In this document: positions 1 to 7,019 of the stretch, piece by piece | How positions within the stretch are numbered: the first letter of the stretch is position 1 | Layout: each line of letters begins with the position of its first letter | From: an uncultured Lachnospiraceae bacterium | GTDB lineage: Bacteria > Bacillota > Clostridia > Lachnospirales > Lachnospiraceae | Direction: 5' to 3' | NCBI GenBank assembly: GCA_910586025.1 | Contig: CAJUIO010000039.1 | Coordinates: 1-30,068, forward strand | Length of the DNA: 30,068 nucleotides | The notes under the pieces: model-generated | Database searches by the model: none | What the model was told of the DNA's origin: nothing | What the model saw: the letters and a program-made list of their open reading frames with translations, nothing else | Program-made: the position numbers and the translations under genes

Positions 1-236
1 TCCATGGTCTTGTGCATACAGTCGTTGCACACGGAAATATTGTTGGGAAGCTTAAACATTTTTCCCGTTTTGCTCTCGGGACGTCTGCAGATAAAGCACA
101 CATCCTCGTACGCACTCTCCTTTTTTTCCGTATCCTCCTCTTTCCCGGATCTCTCATCCCCGGATTCTTCTTCCCGTTTCTCTGTCTCAGGGGATTCCTC
201 CTCCTGTTCCCTGTCCTTCTCATCAAAATCTGACAT
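1..236 (-). CDS. ClpX-like AAA+ unfoldase, N-terminal zinc-finger part (truncated by window edge)
   Basis: Only the first 78 codons are present; the gene runs off the left edge. After a strongly acidic, Glu/Asp/Ser-rich stretch of about 45 residues there is a C4 zinc finger with CFIC at residues 47-50 and CNDC at 70-73, surrounded by RRPESKTGKMFKLPNNISV. This resembles the zinc-binding domain that starts ClpX, the ATPase that recognises and unfolds substrates for the ClpP protease in the cytoplasm. In typical ClpX the finger begins near residue 10-15, so the acidic extension is unusual; some clostridia carry a second, divergent ClpX, and this could be one. ATG at 236 was chosen. An in-frame ATG twelve bases upstream (MGIN...) is possible, and neither start has an ideally spaced Shine-Dalgarno sequence. 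The ATPase domain cannot be seen, so the family call rests on the finger alone. Confidence 0.68.
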   Translation of the reverse strand, partial: MSDFDEKDREQEEESPETEKREEESGDERSGKEEDTEKKESAYEDVCFICRRPESKTGKMFKLPNNISVCNDCMHKTM

Positions 237-243
237 ATTTATA

Positions 244-320
244 CCCATGCCTTTCCCGCATGGGCCTTTCCCATATGGGAATAGGCCCAAATACGTAGAT
301 TGAAAATTTCATTTTCAATC
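244..320 (-). promoter_or_regulatory. Structured 5' leader of the clpX-like gene (three hairpins, two overlapping)
   Basis: Three inverted repeats lie between the predicted promoter and the start codon. Bases 298-320 form a perfect 10-bp stem with a 3-base loop (GATTGAAAAT / ATTTTCAATC). Bases 262-288 form a long stem containing the palindrome TTCCCATATGGGAA, with one bulge. Bases 244-264 form a 7-bp stem (CCCATGC / GCATGGG). The last two share bases 262-264, so in RNA they compete in part. The only Shine-Dalgarno-like sequence, GGGAAAGG, occurs twice: once paired in the 262-288 stem and once in the loop of the 244-264 hairpin. This suggests translational control by RNA folding; no known riboswitch class was recognised. 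Confidence 0.5.
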
Positions 321-375
321 TTTCTTCCTTCCTCAGGTCAATTTTTCTAAACATTCATGCGAAGCTTTCTTTATT

Positions 376-404
376 ATTATAAGGCAAAACGCATCTGCGC
401 ACAA
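376..404 (-). promoter_or_regulatory. Predicted housekeeping promoter for the clpX-like gene
   Basis: On the minus strand TTGTGC (399-404) and a perfect TATAAT (376-381) are separated by 17 bases, a good SigA-type match. The start point would lie near 369, giving an untranslated leader of roughly 130 bases that contains the hairpins at 244-320. Confidence 0.6.
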
Positions 405-460
405 GTTAACAATTTATAAACCAGAGCCGTTCTCAGAATGTCCGGGCTGCAGCGAAAAGA

Positions 461-502
461 CGCATAAAAGAATTGTGCAAACGCCAAGGCGTTTACACAA
501 TT
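461..502 (-). terminator. Intrinsic terminator of the NlpC/P60 gene, overlapping its stop codon
   Basis: A 15-bp stem (471-485 with 488-502, one mismatch, 2-base loop) is followed on the minus strand by CTTTTATGCG and further U-rich sequence. The right arm includes the TAA stop and the last codons of the gene ending at 493. Confidence 0.7.
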
Positions 503-1839
503 CTTCTGACCGTCAATATCTCTTTATAGGTTGCCGTCGTGATCTTGATGCCGGTCCTCTGGGTGCTGGCATGCACGATCTGACCGTTTCCGATGTAGAG
601 TCCCACATGTCCGGCATAGCACACGATATCTCCCGGCTGGGCCTCCGAATAGGAAACCCCGGTTCCCGCGCTTCTGCATCCGTAGGATGTTCTTGGCACC
701 GTATAGCCAAAGTCCTTGTACACTCTCCACACGAAGCCGGAGCAGTCCGCTCCCTGAGTCAGGCTGGTTCCTCCCGGCACATAGGGATTGCCGATAAACT
801 GGCAGGCATAATCTGCGATCTGCTGTCCCTTACTTCCGGATCCCGAATAGCTGGATGCCGATGCATAGTCACTCGAGCTGCCGGAAGAGCCGCCTGAGTC
901 CTGAGAAGATGAGCTGCTTTGCGACGAGTTATCCTGGGAATTGGAATCCTCCTTCTGCTGTGCTTCCTCCGCCTGTCTTCTGAGAGCCTCCTCCTTTGCC
1001 TTTCTGGCTTCCTCCTCGGCCTTTTTCGCCGCCTCGATCTCGGATTCCTTTTTGGATGCCGCAGCCTCGAGCTGCCTTATGGCCTCTGTCTGCTTTTTGA
1101 TATTAGCCTTGTAAACAGCCGCCTCCTGTCTGGCCTGTGCGATCTGCACCTCGTAATTGTCATAAAGCCTCTGCTTTTCCTGCAGCATAAGCTCCAGACT
1201 CGCCTTCTCCTCCTCAAGCTCATGCTGCTGTGCCTCCAGCTCAGCCCTCTCATCCTCAAGCTGTTCCTTTATGGCAAGCGTCTCCATCCTTGCCGTCTGA
1301 TAAGCCTCCAGCATCTTCCTGTCATAGTCGTAGAGCTGTTTAATATACTCCGCCTTATTGATGGCCTCTCCAATGCTCTGGCTTTCCAGAAGGAGCTGCA
1401 GATAAGTGGCATCTCCCTTTTCATACATGAATTTGATCCGCAGCTTCATGGCCTCGTACTGTGCCTCTTCCGTGGCCTTTGCCTCCTCGTATTCGGAGGT
1501 GGTGATCTGAATCTGCTCTTCCTTTTCGTCAATCTCCTCCTCGATAATCTCCACGCTGGCAATCGTCTCCACCAGCGCCGCATCCATCTCCTCAATCTCA
1601 CCGGCCACCTCGTCCGCATCGTTCTGGAGAGAGGAGATCTGTCCGGAAACACCGTCAAGTCTCTGCTGCTGCTCGTTCTGCTGCCTTTGGGCATCATCCT
1701 TCTGCCTCTCCAAATCCTGCTTTTCTCTTTCCAGGTCGGAAATGTTTGTGGCATTTACCGATGGTGCCGGAGTAAACAGCAAGGCAAAAGCCGCCGCATA
1801 TGCAATTACCATGAATCGTACCCAAATTTTTCTCTTCAT
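493..1839 (-). CDS. Secreted coiled-coil NlpC/P60 peptidoglycan endopeptidase
   Basis: This 448-residue protein has an N-terminal signal peptide (MKRKIWVRFM, then a hydrophobic run ending near APSVNA). Residues 31-280 are a long charged coiled coil of the type in CwlO and PcsB, followed by a Gln/Ser-rich linker and an NlpC/P60 domain at about 337-448. The catalytic Cys is in GADCSGF (Cys366), with His411 in GHVGLYIG and His423 in IVHAS. Such enzymes cut D-Glu-DAP bonds in peptidoglycan stem peptides outside the membrane, and the coiled coil commonly serves for autoinhibition or for control by an FtsEX-like complex. ATG at 1839 follows GGAAGG. The gene lies 33 bases after the foldase lipoprotein gene and probably shares its transcript. 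The family call is secure; the exact bond cut is inferred. Confidence 0.9.
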   Translation of the reverse strand: MKRKIWVRFMVIAYAAAFALLFTPAPSVNATNISDLEREKQDLERQKDDAQRQQNEQQQRLDGVSGQISSLQNDADEVAGEIEEMDAALVETIASVEIIEEEIDEKEEQIQITTSEYEEAKATEEAQYEAMKLRIKFMYEKGDATYLQLLLESQSIGEAINKAEYIKQLYDYDRKMLEAYQTARMETLAIKEQLEDERAELEAQQHELEEEKASLELMLQEKQRLYDNYEVQIAQARQEAAVYKANIKKQTEAIRQLEAAASKKESEIEAAKKAEEEARKAKEEALRRQAEEAQQKEDSNSQDNSSQSSSSSQDSGGSSGSSSDYASASSYSGSGSKGQQIADYACQFIGNPYVPGGTSLTQGADCSGFVWRVYKDFGYTVPRTSYGCRSAGTGVSYSEAQPGDIVCYAGHVGLYIGNGQIVHASTQRTGIKITTATYKEILTVRRIV

Positions 1840-1872
1840 ATGCCTTCCATCTCAGGACGGATTCCATCCTGC

Positions 1873-2973
1873 CTACTGTGTCTTCACCACCGCGCTCCCG
1901 GCCAAAAACCCGATCACCTTCTGGGTCATAAGATATTCCCTGAAAGCCTCGACATCAATGGCCTCCCTGTACTCCTCGGCCGACTCATAGCCGTAGCTTA
2001 CCGCCTCCGCGGCAAGCTCCTCATCCAGTTCCCCGTCCGATACCTCAAGTTCCTTTTCCAGTGCGATCGCCTGCATCAGCAGATACCGTTTTGCCATAGT
2101 TTCAGACAGGGTTTGGAGGGTCTTTTCATAATCCTCTGCCTCCCCGCCGTACTCGGCCGCCACAAACTCTCCGATCTCCATGCCGTACATGTTGGCATAA
2201 GAGGTGATATTCGCAAGAAGGGTGGAACGCATCCTTTCCACCATGCCGGCCGGGGCATCCTTAACCTGCGAATTCTCCGCCGCCCGCTCCACCACAAGAT
2301 TCATCTTATCGTTTTCAAAGCTGGTCTTCTGCTGTTCCATGAGAATATCATGTATGAATTCTCTGTAATCCTCCACGCTCTCACAGTCCTCTATCCCCAG
2401 CCCCGCAACATATTCGTCCGAAAGAACCGGAGTCTGAGGAACACTTATACTGTTCACCGTAACCGTGAACACTGCGGTTTTGCCTGCCAGATCCGGATTG
2501 GAGGAATATGGATCCGGGAAATGCGCTTCCACGTCCCTGGTCTCGCCGATCTCCATCCCGATACACCCGTCCTCAAAGCCCTCGATAAAGCTGCCTGAAC
2601 CGATTTCAAGGTCTGCGCCCTGCGCCGCTCCTCTCTCAAAGGCCACGCCGTCAAGCTTTCCCTCGTAATCAATATTGACCACATCCCCCATTTCCACTGC
2701 CCGGTCCGTGACCAACGTATATACCGGATTATTGGCAAGCATAAACTGAATGTAGCTTTCCAGATATTCCTCCGTAACCTCGGGCTCCTCCAGGTCAATC
2801 TCAAGGCCCTCGAACTGTCCCAGGGTCACGTAGTCCTCAACCGCAATATCCTTAAGATAAACGGCCTCCTTGGCCTCTCCCGCCTCTTCTGATTCCTTTG
2901 TATTTCCACATGCGGCAAGCGTCAGAGCCGCCGCCGCAAGTATGCTTCCCAACAGCTTTCTTTTTACATCCAT
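1873..2973 (-). CDS. Surface lipoprotein with FKBP-type peptidyl-prolyl isomerase domain (trigger-factor-like)
   Basis: This 366-residue protein has a lipoprotein signal with lipobox LAAC (Cys22). A short N-terminal stretch (about 48-90) resembles the part of trigger factor that precedes its isomerase domain. An FKBP-type domain follows at about 94-176 (MGDVVNIDYEGKLDG, GSGSFIEGFEDGCIGM), then an alpha-helical C-terminus (about 185-360) like the trigger factor chaperone arms. The ribosome-binding domain of true trigger factor is absent and replaced by the lipid anchor, so it should act as an extracytoplasmic foldase on the outer face of the membrane. The start at 2973 has AGGAG about 10 bases upstream and a good promoter at 3014-3042. 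The NlpC/P60 hydrolase 33 bases downstream is a plausible client or partner, which is inference. Confidence 0.87.
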   Translation of the reverse strand: MDVKRKLLGSILAAAALTLAACGNTKESEEAGEAKEAVYLKDIAVEDYVTLGQFEGLEIDLEEPEVTEEYLESYIQFMLANNPVYTLVTDRAVEMGDVVNIDYEGKLDGVAFERGAAQGADLEIGSGSFIEGFEDGCIGMEIGETRDVEAHFPDPYSSNPDLAGKTAVFTVTVNSISVPQTPVLSDEYVAGLGIEDCESVEDYREFIHDILMEQQKTSFENDKMNLVVERAAENSQVKDAPAGMVERMRSTLLANITSYANMYGMEIGEFVAAEYGGEAEDYEKTLQTLSETMAKRYLLMQAIALEKELEVSDGELDEELAAEAVSYGYESAEEYREAIDVEAFREYLMTQKVIGFLAGSAVVKTQ

Positions 2974-3013
2974 CTATACAGTCTCTCCTATCCTTTTGCA
3001 GTTGTCCCTTATT

Positions 3014-3042
3014 TTTATACCACAAATTCGGGCTGTATGAAA
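3014..3042 (-). promoter_or_regulatory. Predicted promoter of the foldase lipoprotein / NlpC-P60 unit
   Basis: On the minus strand TTTCAT (3037-3042) and TATAAA (3014-3019) are 17 bases apart, about 40 bases before the start codon at 2973. It is back to back with the plus-strand promoter at 3061-3089. Confidence 0.5.
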
Positions 3043-3060
3043 GACTTTCACAGAAATTTC

Positions 3061-3089
3061 TTGCCTATCTTCCGGAGAGATGATAGAAT
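3061..3089 (+). promoter_or_regulatory. Predicted promoter of the small membrane protein gene
   Basis: TTGCCT (3061-3066) and TAGAAT (3084-3089) have a 17-base spacer. The start point would be near 3096, about 30 bases before the GTG start at 3126. Confidence 0.55.
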
Positions 3090-3125
3090 AAAAACCAGAA
3101 AACAGCTGTACTTAGGAGGTTTATC

Positions 3126-3599
3126 GTGAACACTTGGCAAATCGTACTATTAGTTATTCTTGTTATTTTGATTATTGCCGTCGTTGTATTGTATTTTCTT
3201 GGCAGAAAAGCGCAGAAAAAGCAGGCGCAGCAGCAACAGCAGATTGATGCCATGAAACAGACAGTGTCAATGCTTATCATTGACAAGAAGAGGATGAAAA
3301 TAAAGGATTCCGGCCTTCCCCAGGTCGTCATCGCCCAGACGCCCAAACTTATGCGGGGTACCAAGCTTCCTATAGTAAAGGCAAAAATCGGCCCGCAGAT
3401 CATGTCTCTTGTCAGCGATGAAAAGATCTTTGATTCCATCCCCCTGAAAAAGGAAGTAAAGGCCGTGGTAAGCGGTATCTATATCACCGACGTGAAGGGG
3501 ATCCGCGGCAAGGTTCAGATAGAACCCAAAAAGAAAGGCTTCTTCAAGCGCACCCTCGAAAAGGCTCAGGAAAAGGCAGGCGCAAAGCCCCTCAAATAG
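3126..3599 (+). CDS. Single-pass membrane protein of unknown function
   Basis: This 157-residue protein starts at GTG 3126, fixed by a perfect AGGAGG six bases upstream. Residues 5-27 are one hydrophobic helix (QIVLLVILVILIIAVVVLYF). A Lys/Gln-rich stretch with a polyglutamine run (residues 30-42) follows, then a soluble domain of about 90 residues containing KIKDSGLPQVVIAQTPKL and ISGIY-like beta-strand sequence, and a highly basic tail. With positive residues after the helix, the soluble part is probably cytoplasmic. I do not recognise the family. It is the only plus-strand gene in the first 7 kb, is transcribed divergently from the foldase lipoprotein, and ends at a shared bidirectional terminator. 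Confidence 0.8.
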   Translation: MNTWQIVLLVILVILIIAVVVLYFLGRKAQKKQAQQQQQIDAMKQTVSMLIIDKKRMKIKDSGLPQVVIAQTPKLMRGTKLPIVKAKIGPQIMSLVSDEKIFDSIPLKKEVKAVVSGIYITDVKGIRGKVQIEPKKKGFFKRTLEKAQEKAGAKPLK

Positions 3600-3635
3600 C
3601 AGAATCCTCTTTGTATGGATTCTATTCATGAATAA

Positions 3636-3679
3636 GGATAAAAAAAGCTTCGGAAACCGCTTCCGAAGCTTTTTTATCC
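3636..3679. terminator. Bidirectional intrinsic terminator between converging genes
   Basis: A long stem (GGAT, A-run, GCTTCGGAA paired with TTCCGAAGC, T-run, ATCC) with loop ACCGC has an A-run on the left and a T-run on the right. It can stop transcription from the plus-strand gene ending at 3599 and from the minus-strand gene ending at 3685. Confidence 0.85.
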
Positions 3680-3684
3680 CTACG

Positions 3685-4128
3685 CTACAGTTCCAGCCCT
3701 CCCTCTCTGGGACGTATGCTCATCTCAATCCTGCAGTCCGCCATATGCTCATAATTTGCCTCCAGAGAATAGGCCACATTCACCTGGATCCTGTCGTCCT
3801 CCTCCCTGATCTGTACCTCGTCCGTGTCTATTCCGATCAGTATGTTTCCGAACGGGGTGGTATAGCTTGTCATATTTTTTCTGTTTTCCTCGAAAACCAT
3901 ATGTACATTGACCAGTCCCCTCTTTGTCACCTCCATCTGGGAGGCGCTGAATTTGATCACGTTTTTGGTGATATCCGTAAAGCCCTCCGTGGGCTCCTCG
4001 TACACGACATAGTGATGATTATTCCTTTTATAATATTCCGCCGGGGTGATTGTCTCAAGGGCCTGCGCCCCTTCCTCATCCATGGTGAACTGAAGCCCCT
4101 TCAAAGCAATCAATACTTCCTTTTCCAT
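3685..4128 (-). CDS. DUF1934 family protein (YwiB-like beta-barrel)
   Basis: This 147-residue protein matches the usual length and pattern of DUF1934: an N-terminal strand (VLIALKGLQ), YYKRNNHHYVVYEE, FGNILIGIDTDEVQI, then IQVNVAYSLEAN near the C-terminus. Bacillus YwiB belongs to this family, whose members fold as a calycin-like barrel; the biochemical function is unknown. No signal peptide or membrane segment is visible, so it should be cytoplasmic. It follows murI by 20 bases and is probably the last gene of a small-ORF-murI-DUF1934 operon ending at the terminator at 3636-3679. Confidence 0.85.
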   Translation of the reverse strand: MEKEVLIALKGLQFTMDEEGAQALETITPAEYYKRNNHHYVVYEEPTEGFTDITKNVIKFSASQMEVTKRGLVNVHMVFEENRKNMTSYTTPFGNILIGIDTDEVQIREEDDRIQVNVAYSLEANYEHMADCRIEMSIRPREGGLEL

Positions 4129-4148
4129 CTTGTAAATTCCGCACTCCT

Positions 4149-4970
4149 TTAGTATTCTTCTATATTTATTGTTTTGGCAGAGAGAATGCCGTATTTTATG
4201 ATTGAATTGGCGAAACGCATAAACTTTTCAGAGGAATCACTGACAAAAAACTCATATTTATTATCGCCCAGCCTGGATTCCTCACACCGCAGAAGCGCCT
4301 TTTCTTCCAACAGCTCCAAAAGCTCCCTCGCCGTCTCGTAGGCCGGATTTACCAGAACCACTCCCTGTCCCATAATCCTTCCAAGCGTCTCCCGGATCAG
4401 CGGATAATGCGTACATCCGAGCACCAGCGTGTCAATATTCTCCCCGATCAGCTCCGACAGATATCTCTTGGCAATTTCATCCGTTACCGGGTCCTGCCAA
4501 AGCCCCTCCTCCACCAGAGGGACAAACAAAGGACACGCCTTCCCTGTGATATCCGCCCCGGGCTCCATTTCCTTTATGTACTGGGAGTAAATACCGCTCC
4601 TCACAGTGCCCTCTGTGCCGATCACGCCGATCCGCCCGTTTCTAGTGGCTGAAAGCGCCGCCTTTACCCCGGGCTTCACCACCCCGATCATGGGCAGATC
4701 CACCTCCTTCTCAATTTCATCCAGCGCATAGGCGCTTGCCGTATTGCAGGCCGCCACGATCGCCTTGACCTTTCTGGTCTGCAGAAAACGCACAATCTGC
4801 CTGGAATATCTGGTGATCGTCTCTTTTGATTTACTTCCGTACGGTACTCTTGCCGTGTCTCCGAAGTATACAATTCTCTCGTTGGGAATCTGATGCATGA
4901 TCTCCTTCACCACAGTCAGCCCGCCCACTCCCGAATCAAACACTCCGATCGGCGCATTTTGGTCTGTCAT
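4149..4970 (-). CDS. murI: Glutamate racemase
   Basis: This 273-residue protein converts L-glutamate to D-glutamate in the cytoplasm for the second position of the peptidoglycan stem peptide, without a cofactor. Family motifs are complete: IGVFDSGVGGLTV at the start with Asp11-Ser12, the first catalytic Cys75 in AACNTAS, and the second Cys186 in LGCTHYP. Length is normal for the family. The start ATG overlaps the stop of the upstream 78-residue ORF by four bases (ATGA at 4967-4970), so its translation is probably coupled. DUF1934 follows 20 bases downstream. Confidence 0.96.
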   Translation of the reverse strand: MTDQNAPIGVFDSGVGGLTVVKEIMHQIPNERIVYFGDTARVPYGSKSKETITRYSRQIVRFLQTRKVKAIVAACNTASAYALDEIEKEVDLPMIGVVKPGVKAALSATRNGRIGVIGTEGTVRSGIYSQYIKEMEPGADITGKACPLFVPLVEEGLWQDPVTDEIAKRYLSELIGENIDTLVLGCTHYPLIRETLGRIMGQGVVLVNPAYETARELLELLEEKALLRCEESRLGDNKYEFFVSDSSEKFMRFANSIIKYGILSAKTINIEEY

Positions 4971-5203
4971 TTCCTGAATCCTTTTTCTTTTTCCTCATAT
5001 AAATATTCGATTATCCTGCTTTTTATACAAATCCTTCCGCTGCTTCCCGCGAAGGCTTCCGTGAAATCCTCCAGGGAGATTCCGTCATCCGGGGCCTCCT
5101 GCTCCTGACAGGTCTCCCATGTCAGACACAGCTCCGGGTATACAAATCCCCACCACCCCAGGGTTCCTATCAGAATAACGGCGCTCTCAAATACTCTTCT
5201 CAT
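4967..5203 (-). CDS. Small membrane-anchored protein coupled to murI
   Basis: This 78-residue ORF has AAGGAAGAG six bases before its ATG and a four-base ATGA overlap with murI. Those two features are the main reason to accept it as a real gene. Residues 4-22 (VFESAVILIGTLGWWGFVY) form a hydrophobic segment that could be a membrane anchor or uncleaved signal. The rest is acidic then basic (QEQEAPDDGISLEDFTEAF, later KSRIIEYLYEEKEKGFRK). I do not recognise a family. Coupling to murI suggests a role near cell wall precursor synthesis, but that is guilt by association only. Confidence 0.68.
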   Translation of the reverse strand: MRRVFESAVILIGTLGWWGFVYPELCLTWETCQEQEAPDDGISLEDFTEAFAGSSGRICIKSRIIEYLYEEKEKGFRK

Positions 5204-5288
5204 AAAATCTCTTCCTTTTCCTTTTATGAAAAAAGTATTGCCACGGCTCTCCTTATCTATACAGTCCCATCTATGGCAGCACTTTATT

Positions 5289-6041
5289 CTACCTCACTTC
5301 CCTGACCTTATCAAGACGTATATGACGGATAATGGATTCCTCCTGATTGTCAATATGAACCCTCGCCGCTCTTGAGGCTCTCTCCCTGTCCCTGCTGACG
5401 ATGCTCTCGTAGATTTCCCTGTGTTCCGCAACCAGCTTTTCATGCTGGCTCTCATCCTTAATATACACAAAACGGTATCGGTACATCTGCTCGGAAAGGT
5501 TGTTCACCAGCTGCTGCAGTCTCTGATTTCCCGTGGCCCTTACAATAATGTCATGCAGCGCAACATCCGCCTTTGCGATCACAGAAGCATTAATGCTTCT
5601 ATCATTTATGCTTCTGGCATTCGCACTTGCGTCGTCCGCACCCCCGGCATTTCCGGTACCCGCCGTCACACTCTCAAACTCATCGCAGGCCTCCTTCAGC
5701 TGTGCAAGCTCCTCACCGGTAATTCTCTCACAGGCAAGCTCCACGCTGAGAACATCCAGCGCCCTTCTCACCTCCAGCACGTCCCGCAGGCTCTTTTCCG
5801 TAATCTGAGCCACCTCCGCACCCCGCCTTGGAATCATGGTCACAAGCCCTTCCAGCTCCAGCTTCCGGATCGCCTCCCGGATGGGAGTCCGGCTCACCCC
5901 AAGCCTGTCAGCCAGATGAACCTCCATAAGCCGTTCCCCCGGCTTTAGCTGCCCTGTAAGAATCGCCTTACGCAGAGTATTGAACACCACGTCCCGCAAG
6001 GGCAGAAATTCGTTCATATCCACCTGAAATTGACCTTCCAT
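5289..6041 (-). CDS. GntR family transcriptional regulator, FadR/FCD type, with repetitive insertion
   Basis: This 250-residue protein has an N-terminal GntR winged helix (residues 13-80; GERLMEVHLADRLGVSRTPI is the recognition region) and a C-terminal FCD ligand-binding domain. Likely metal or ligand ligands are Asp159, His163 (ALHD), His207 (AEHREI) and His229 (ARVHIDNQ). Between the first FCD helices an extra segment of about 30 residues (126-157), rich in Ala, Ser, Asn and Gly, contains the pentad-like repeats SINDR and SINAS, encoded by repetitive DNA. The start ATG at 6041 has AAGGAGG close to the ispE stop (12-base gap), so the two are co-transcribed and probably translationally coupled. 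Such regulators sense small carboxylates or sugar acids; target genes are not evident here. Confidence 0.9.
   Translation of the reverse strand: MEGQFQVDMNEFLPLRDVVFNTLRKAILTGQLKPGERLMEVHLADRLGVSRTPIREAIRKLELEGLVTMIPRRGAEVAQITEKSLRDVLEVRRALDVLSVELACERITGEELAQLKEACDEFESVTAGTGNAGGADDASANARSINDRSINASVIAKADVALHDIIVRATGNQRLQQLVNNLSEQMYRYRFVYIKDESQHEKLVAEHREIYESIVSRDRERASRAARVHIDNQEESIIRHIRLDKVREVR
5583..5622 (+). repeat. Perfect 18-bp palindrome plus 15-bp imperfect direct repeat inside the GntR gene
   Basis: AGAAGCATTAATGCTTCT (5583-5600) is a perfect palindrome. Its right half, ATGCTTCT, recurs at 5608-5615, exactly 15 bases on. The frame is kept, and the repeat encodes part of the Ser-Ile-Asn-rich insertion in the regulator. 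Confidence 0.75.
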
Positions 6042-6053
6042 CCAACGCCTCCT

Positions 6054-6923
6054 TTATACGAATTCCGTCACAAAAATCTCCTTTGCCATACCCGATTTCT
6101 CCACGGCAGGGCGTGATGCTTCCGCCGCCTCCCGCGTCTTATAGACTCCAAATACCGTAGGCCCGCTTCCGCTCATGAGTGCGTTCAGGGCCCCCCCTCT
6201 TCTCATAATATCCTTGAGTGTCTGAATCACCGGATATTCCCTTACCGTAACCGTTTCCAGTACATTCTCCATTCTGCTTACAATCCCCTCAAGGCTCCCT
6301 CTCTCAAGCGCCTGCACCATCCCGTCAATATCCGGATGGCTCTGCAGTCTGTCCGCATGGAGATTTTCATACACAAATTTCGTGGAAACGCCGATATCCG
6401 GCTTCGCGATCAGAAGATATGCCGCCGGAGGAGAAGGAAGTGCCGTCAGGATCTCCCCGATCCCCTCTGAGAGGGCGGTTCCTCCCTGAATGCAGTAGGG
6501 TACATCCGCACCGATCCCGACTCCCAGGTCTTTCATCTCCTGCAGGCTCATGGAAAGTCCGAACAGCTCGTTCATTCCATGAAAAACAGCCGCCGCATCC
6601 GTGCTTCCTCCCGCCATTCCCGCCGCAATGGGAATCCTCTTTTCCAGGGTGATTTCCACCCCGTCCCTGAGCCCGTGCGTGCGGGTCAAAAGCTCCGCCG
6701 CCCTGTATACCAGATTTTCCTTTCCGCAGGGAAGCTCCTTCTTATCGAGAAAAAGAGTGACAGCCCCATCCTGCCGCCCGCTCTTGCGGAAGGTCAGGAT
6801 ATCGCAGATCCCCACTGTCTGCATTATCATCTTCACCTCATGATAACCGTCGGGTCGCCTTCTTATGACATCAAGCCCCAGATTTATCTTTGCATACGCT
6901 TTCCGTGTGATTTGATCCATCAC
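6054..6923 (-). CDS. ispE: 4-diphosphocytidyl-2-C-methyl-D-erythritol kinase
   Basis: This 289-residue GHMP-family kinase phosphorylates the 2-hydroxyl of CDP-methylerythritol in the non-mevalonate isoprenoid pathway, in the cytoplasm. Visible motifs are KAYAKINLGLDV near the N-terminus, the ATP-binding glycine-rich loop PIAAGMAGGSTDAA (residues 98-111), and the C-terminal MSGSGPTVFG. Length is normal. The start could be GTG 6923 or ATG 6920; AAAGGA is 8 or 11 bases upstream respectively, so the choice is open and changes one residue. The promoter is at 6966-6995 and the gntR-like gene follows after 12 bases. Confidence 0.95.
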   Translation of the reverse strand: MMDQITRKAYAKINLGLDVIRRRPDGYHEVKMIMQTVGICDILTFRKSGRQDGAVTLFLDKKELPCGKENLVYRAAELLTRTHGLRDGVEITLEKRIPIAAGMAGGSTDAAAVFHGMNELFGLSMSLQEMKDLGVGIGADVPYCIQGGTALSEGIGEILTALPSPPAAYLLIAKPDIGVSTKFVYENLHADRLQSHPDIDGMVQALERGSLEGIVSRMENVLETVTVREYPVIQTLKDIMRRGGALNALMSGSGPTVFGVYKTREAAEASRPAVEKSGMAKEIFVTEFV

Positions 6924-6965
6924 GCATCAGATCCTTTCTGTATACATAATACATAAATTGTATTT

Positions 6966-6995
6966 ATTTTAATACACGGACGGTTTTGCTGTCAA
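6966..6995 (-). promoter_or_regulatory. Predicted housekeeping promoter of ispE-gntR
   Basis: On the minus strand a perfect TTGACA (6990-6995) and TAAAAT (6966-6971) are 18 bases apart. Transcription would start about 40 bases before ispE. Confidence 0.6.
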
Positions 6996-7019
6996 TCACC
7001 AAATCTTCGGCCAAAACCC

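Noticed and set aside
919..2598. Long plus-strand ORF of 559 codons opposite the NlpC/P60 and foldase genes
   Set aside because: It is antisense to two clear genes, Leu/His-rich with no domain, has no ribosome binding site, and spans the gap between two real genes.
5204..5288. Possible terminator for the GntR-family gene from a TGCCA/TGGCA pairing followed by a T-run
   Set aside because: The stem is only five pairs with a long loop; there is not enough to call a terminator.
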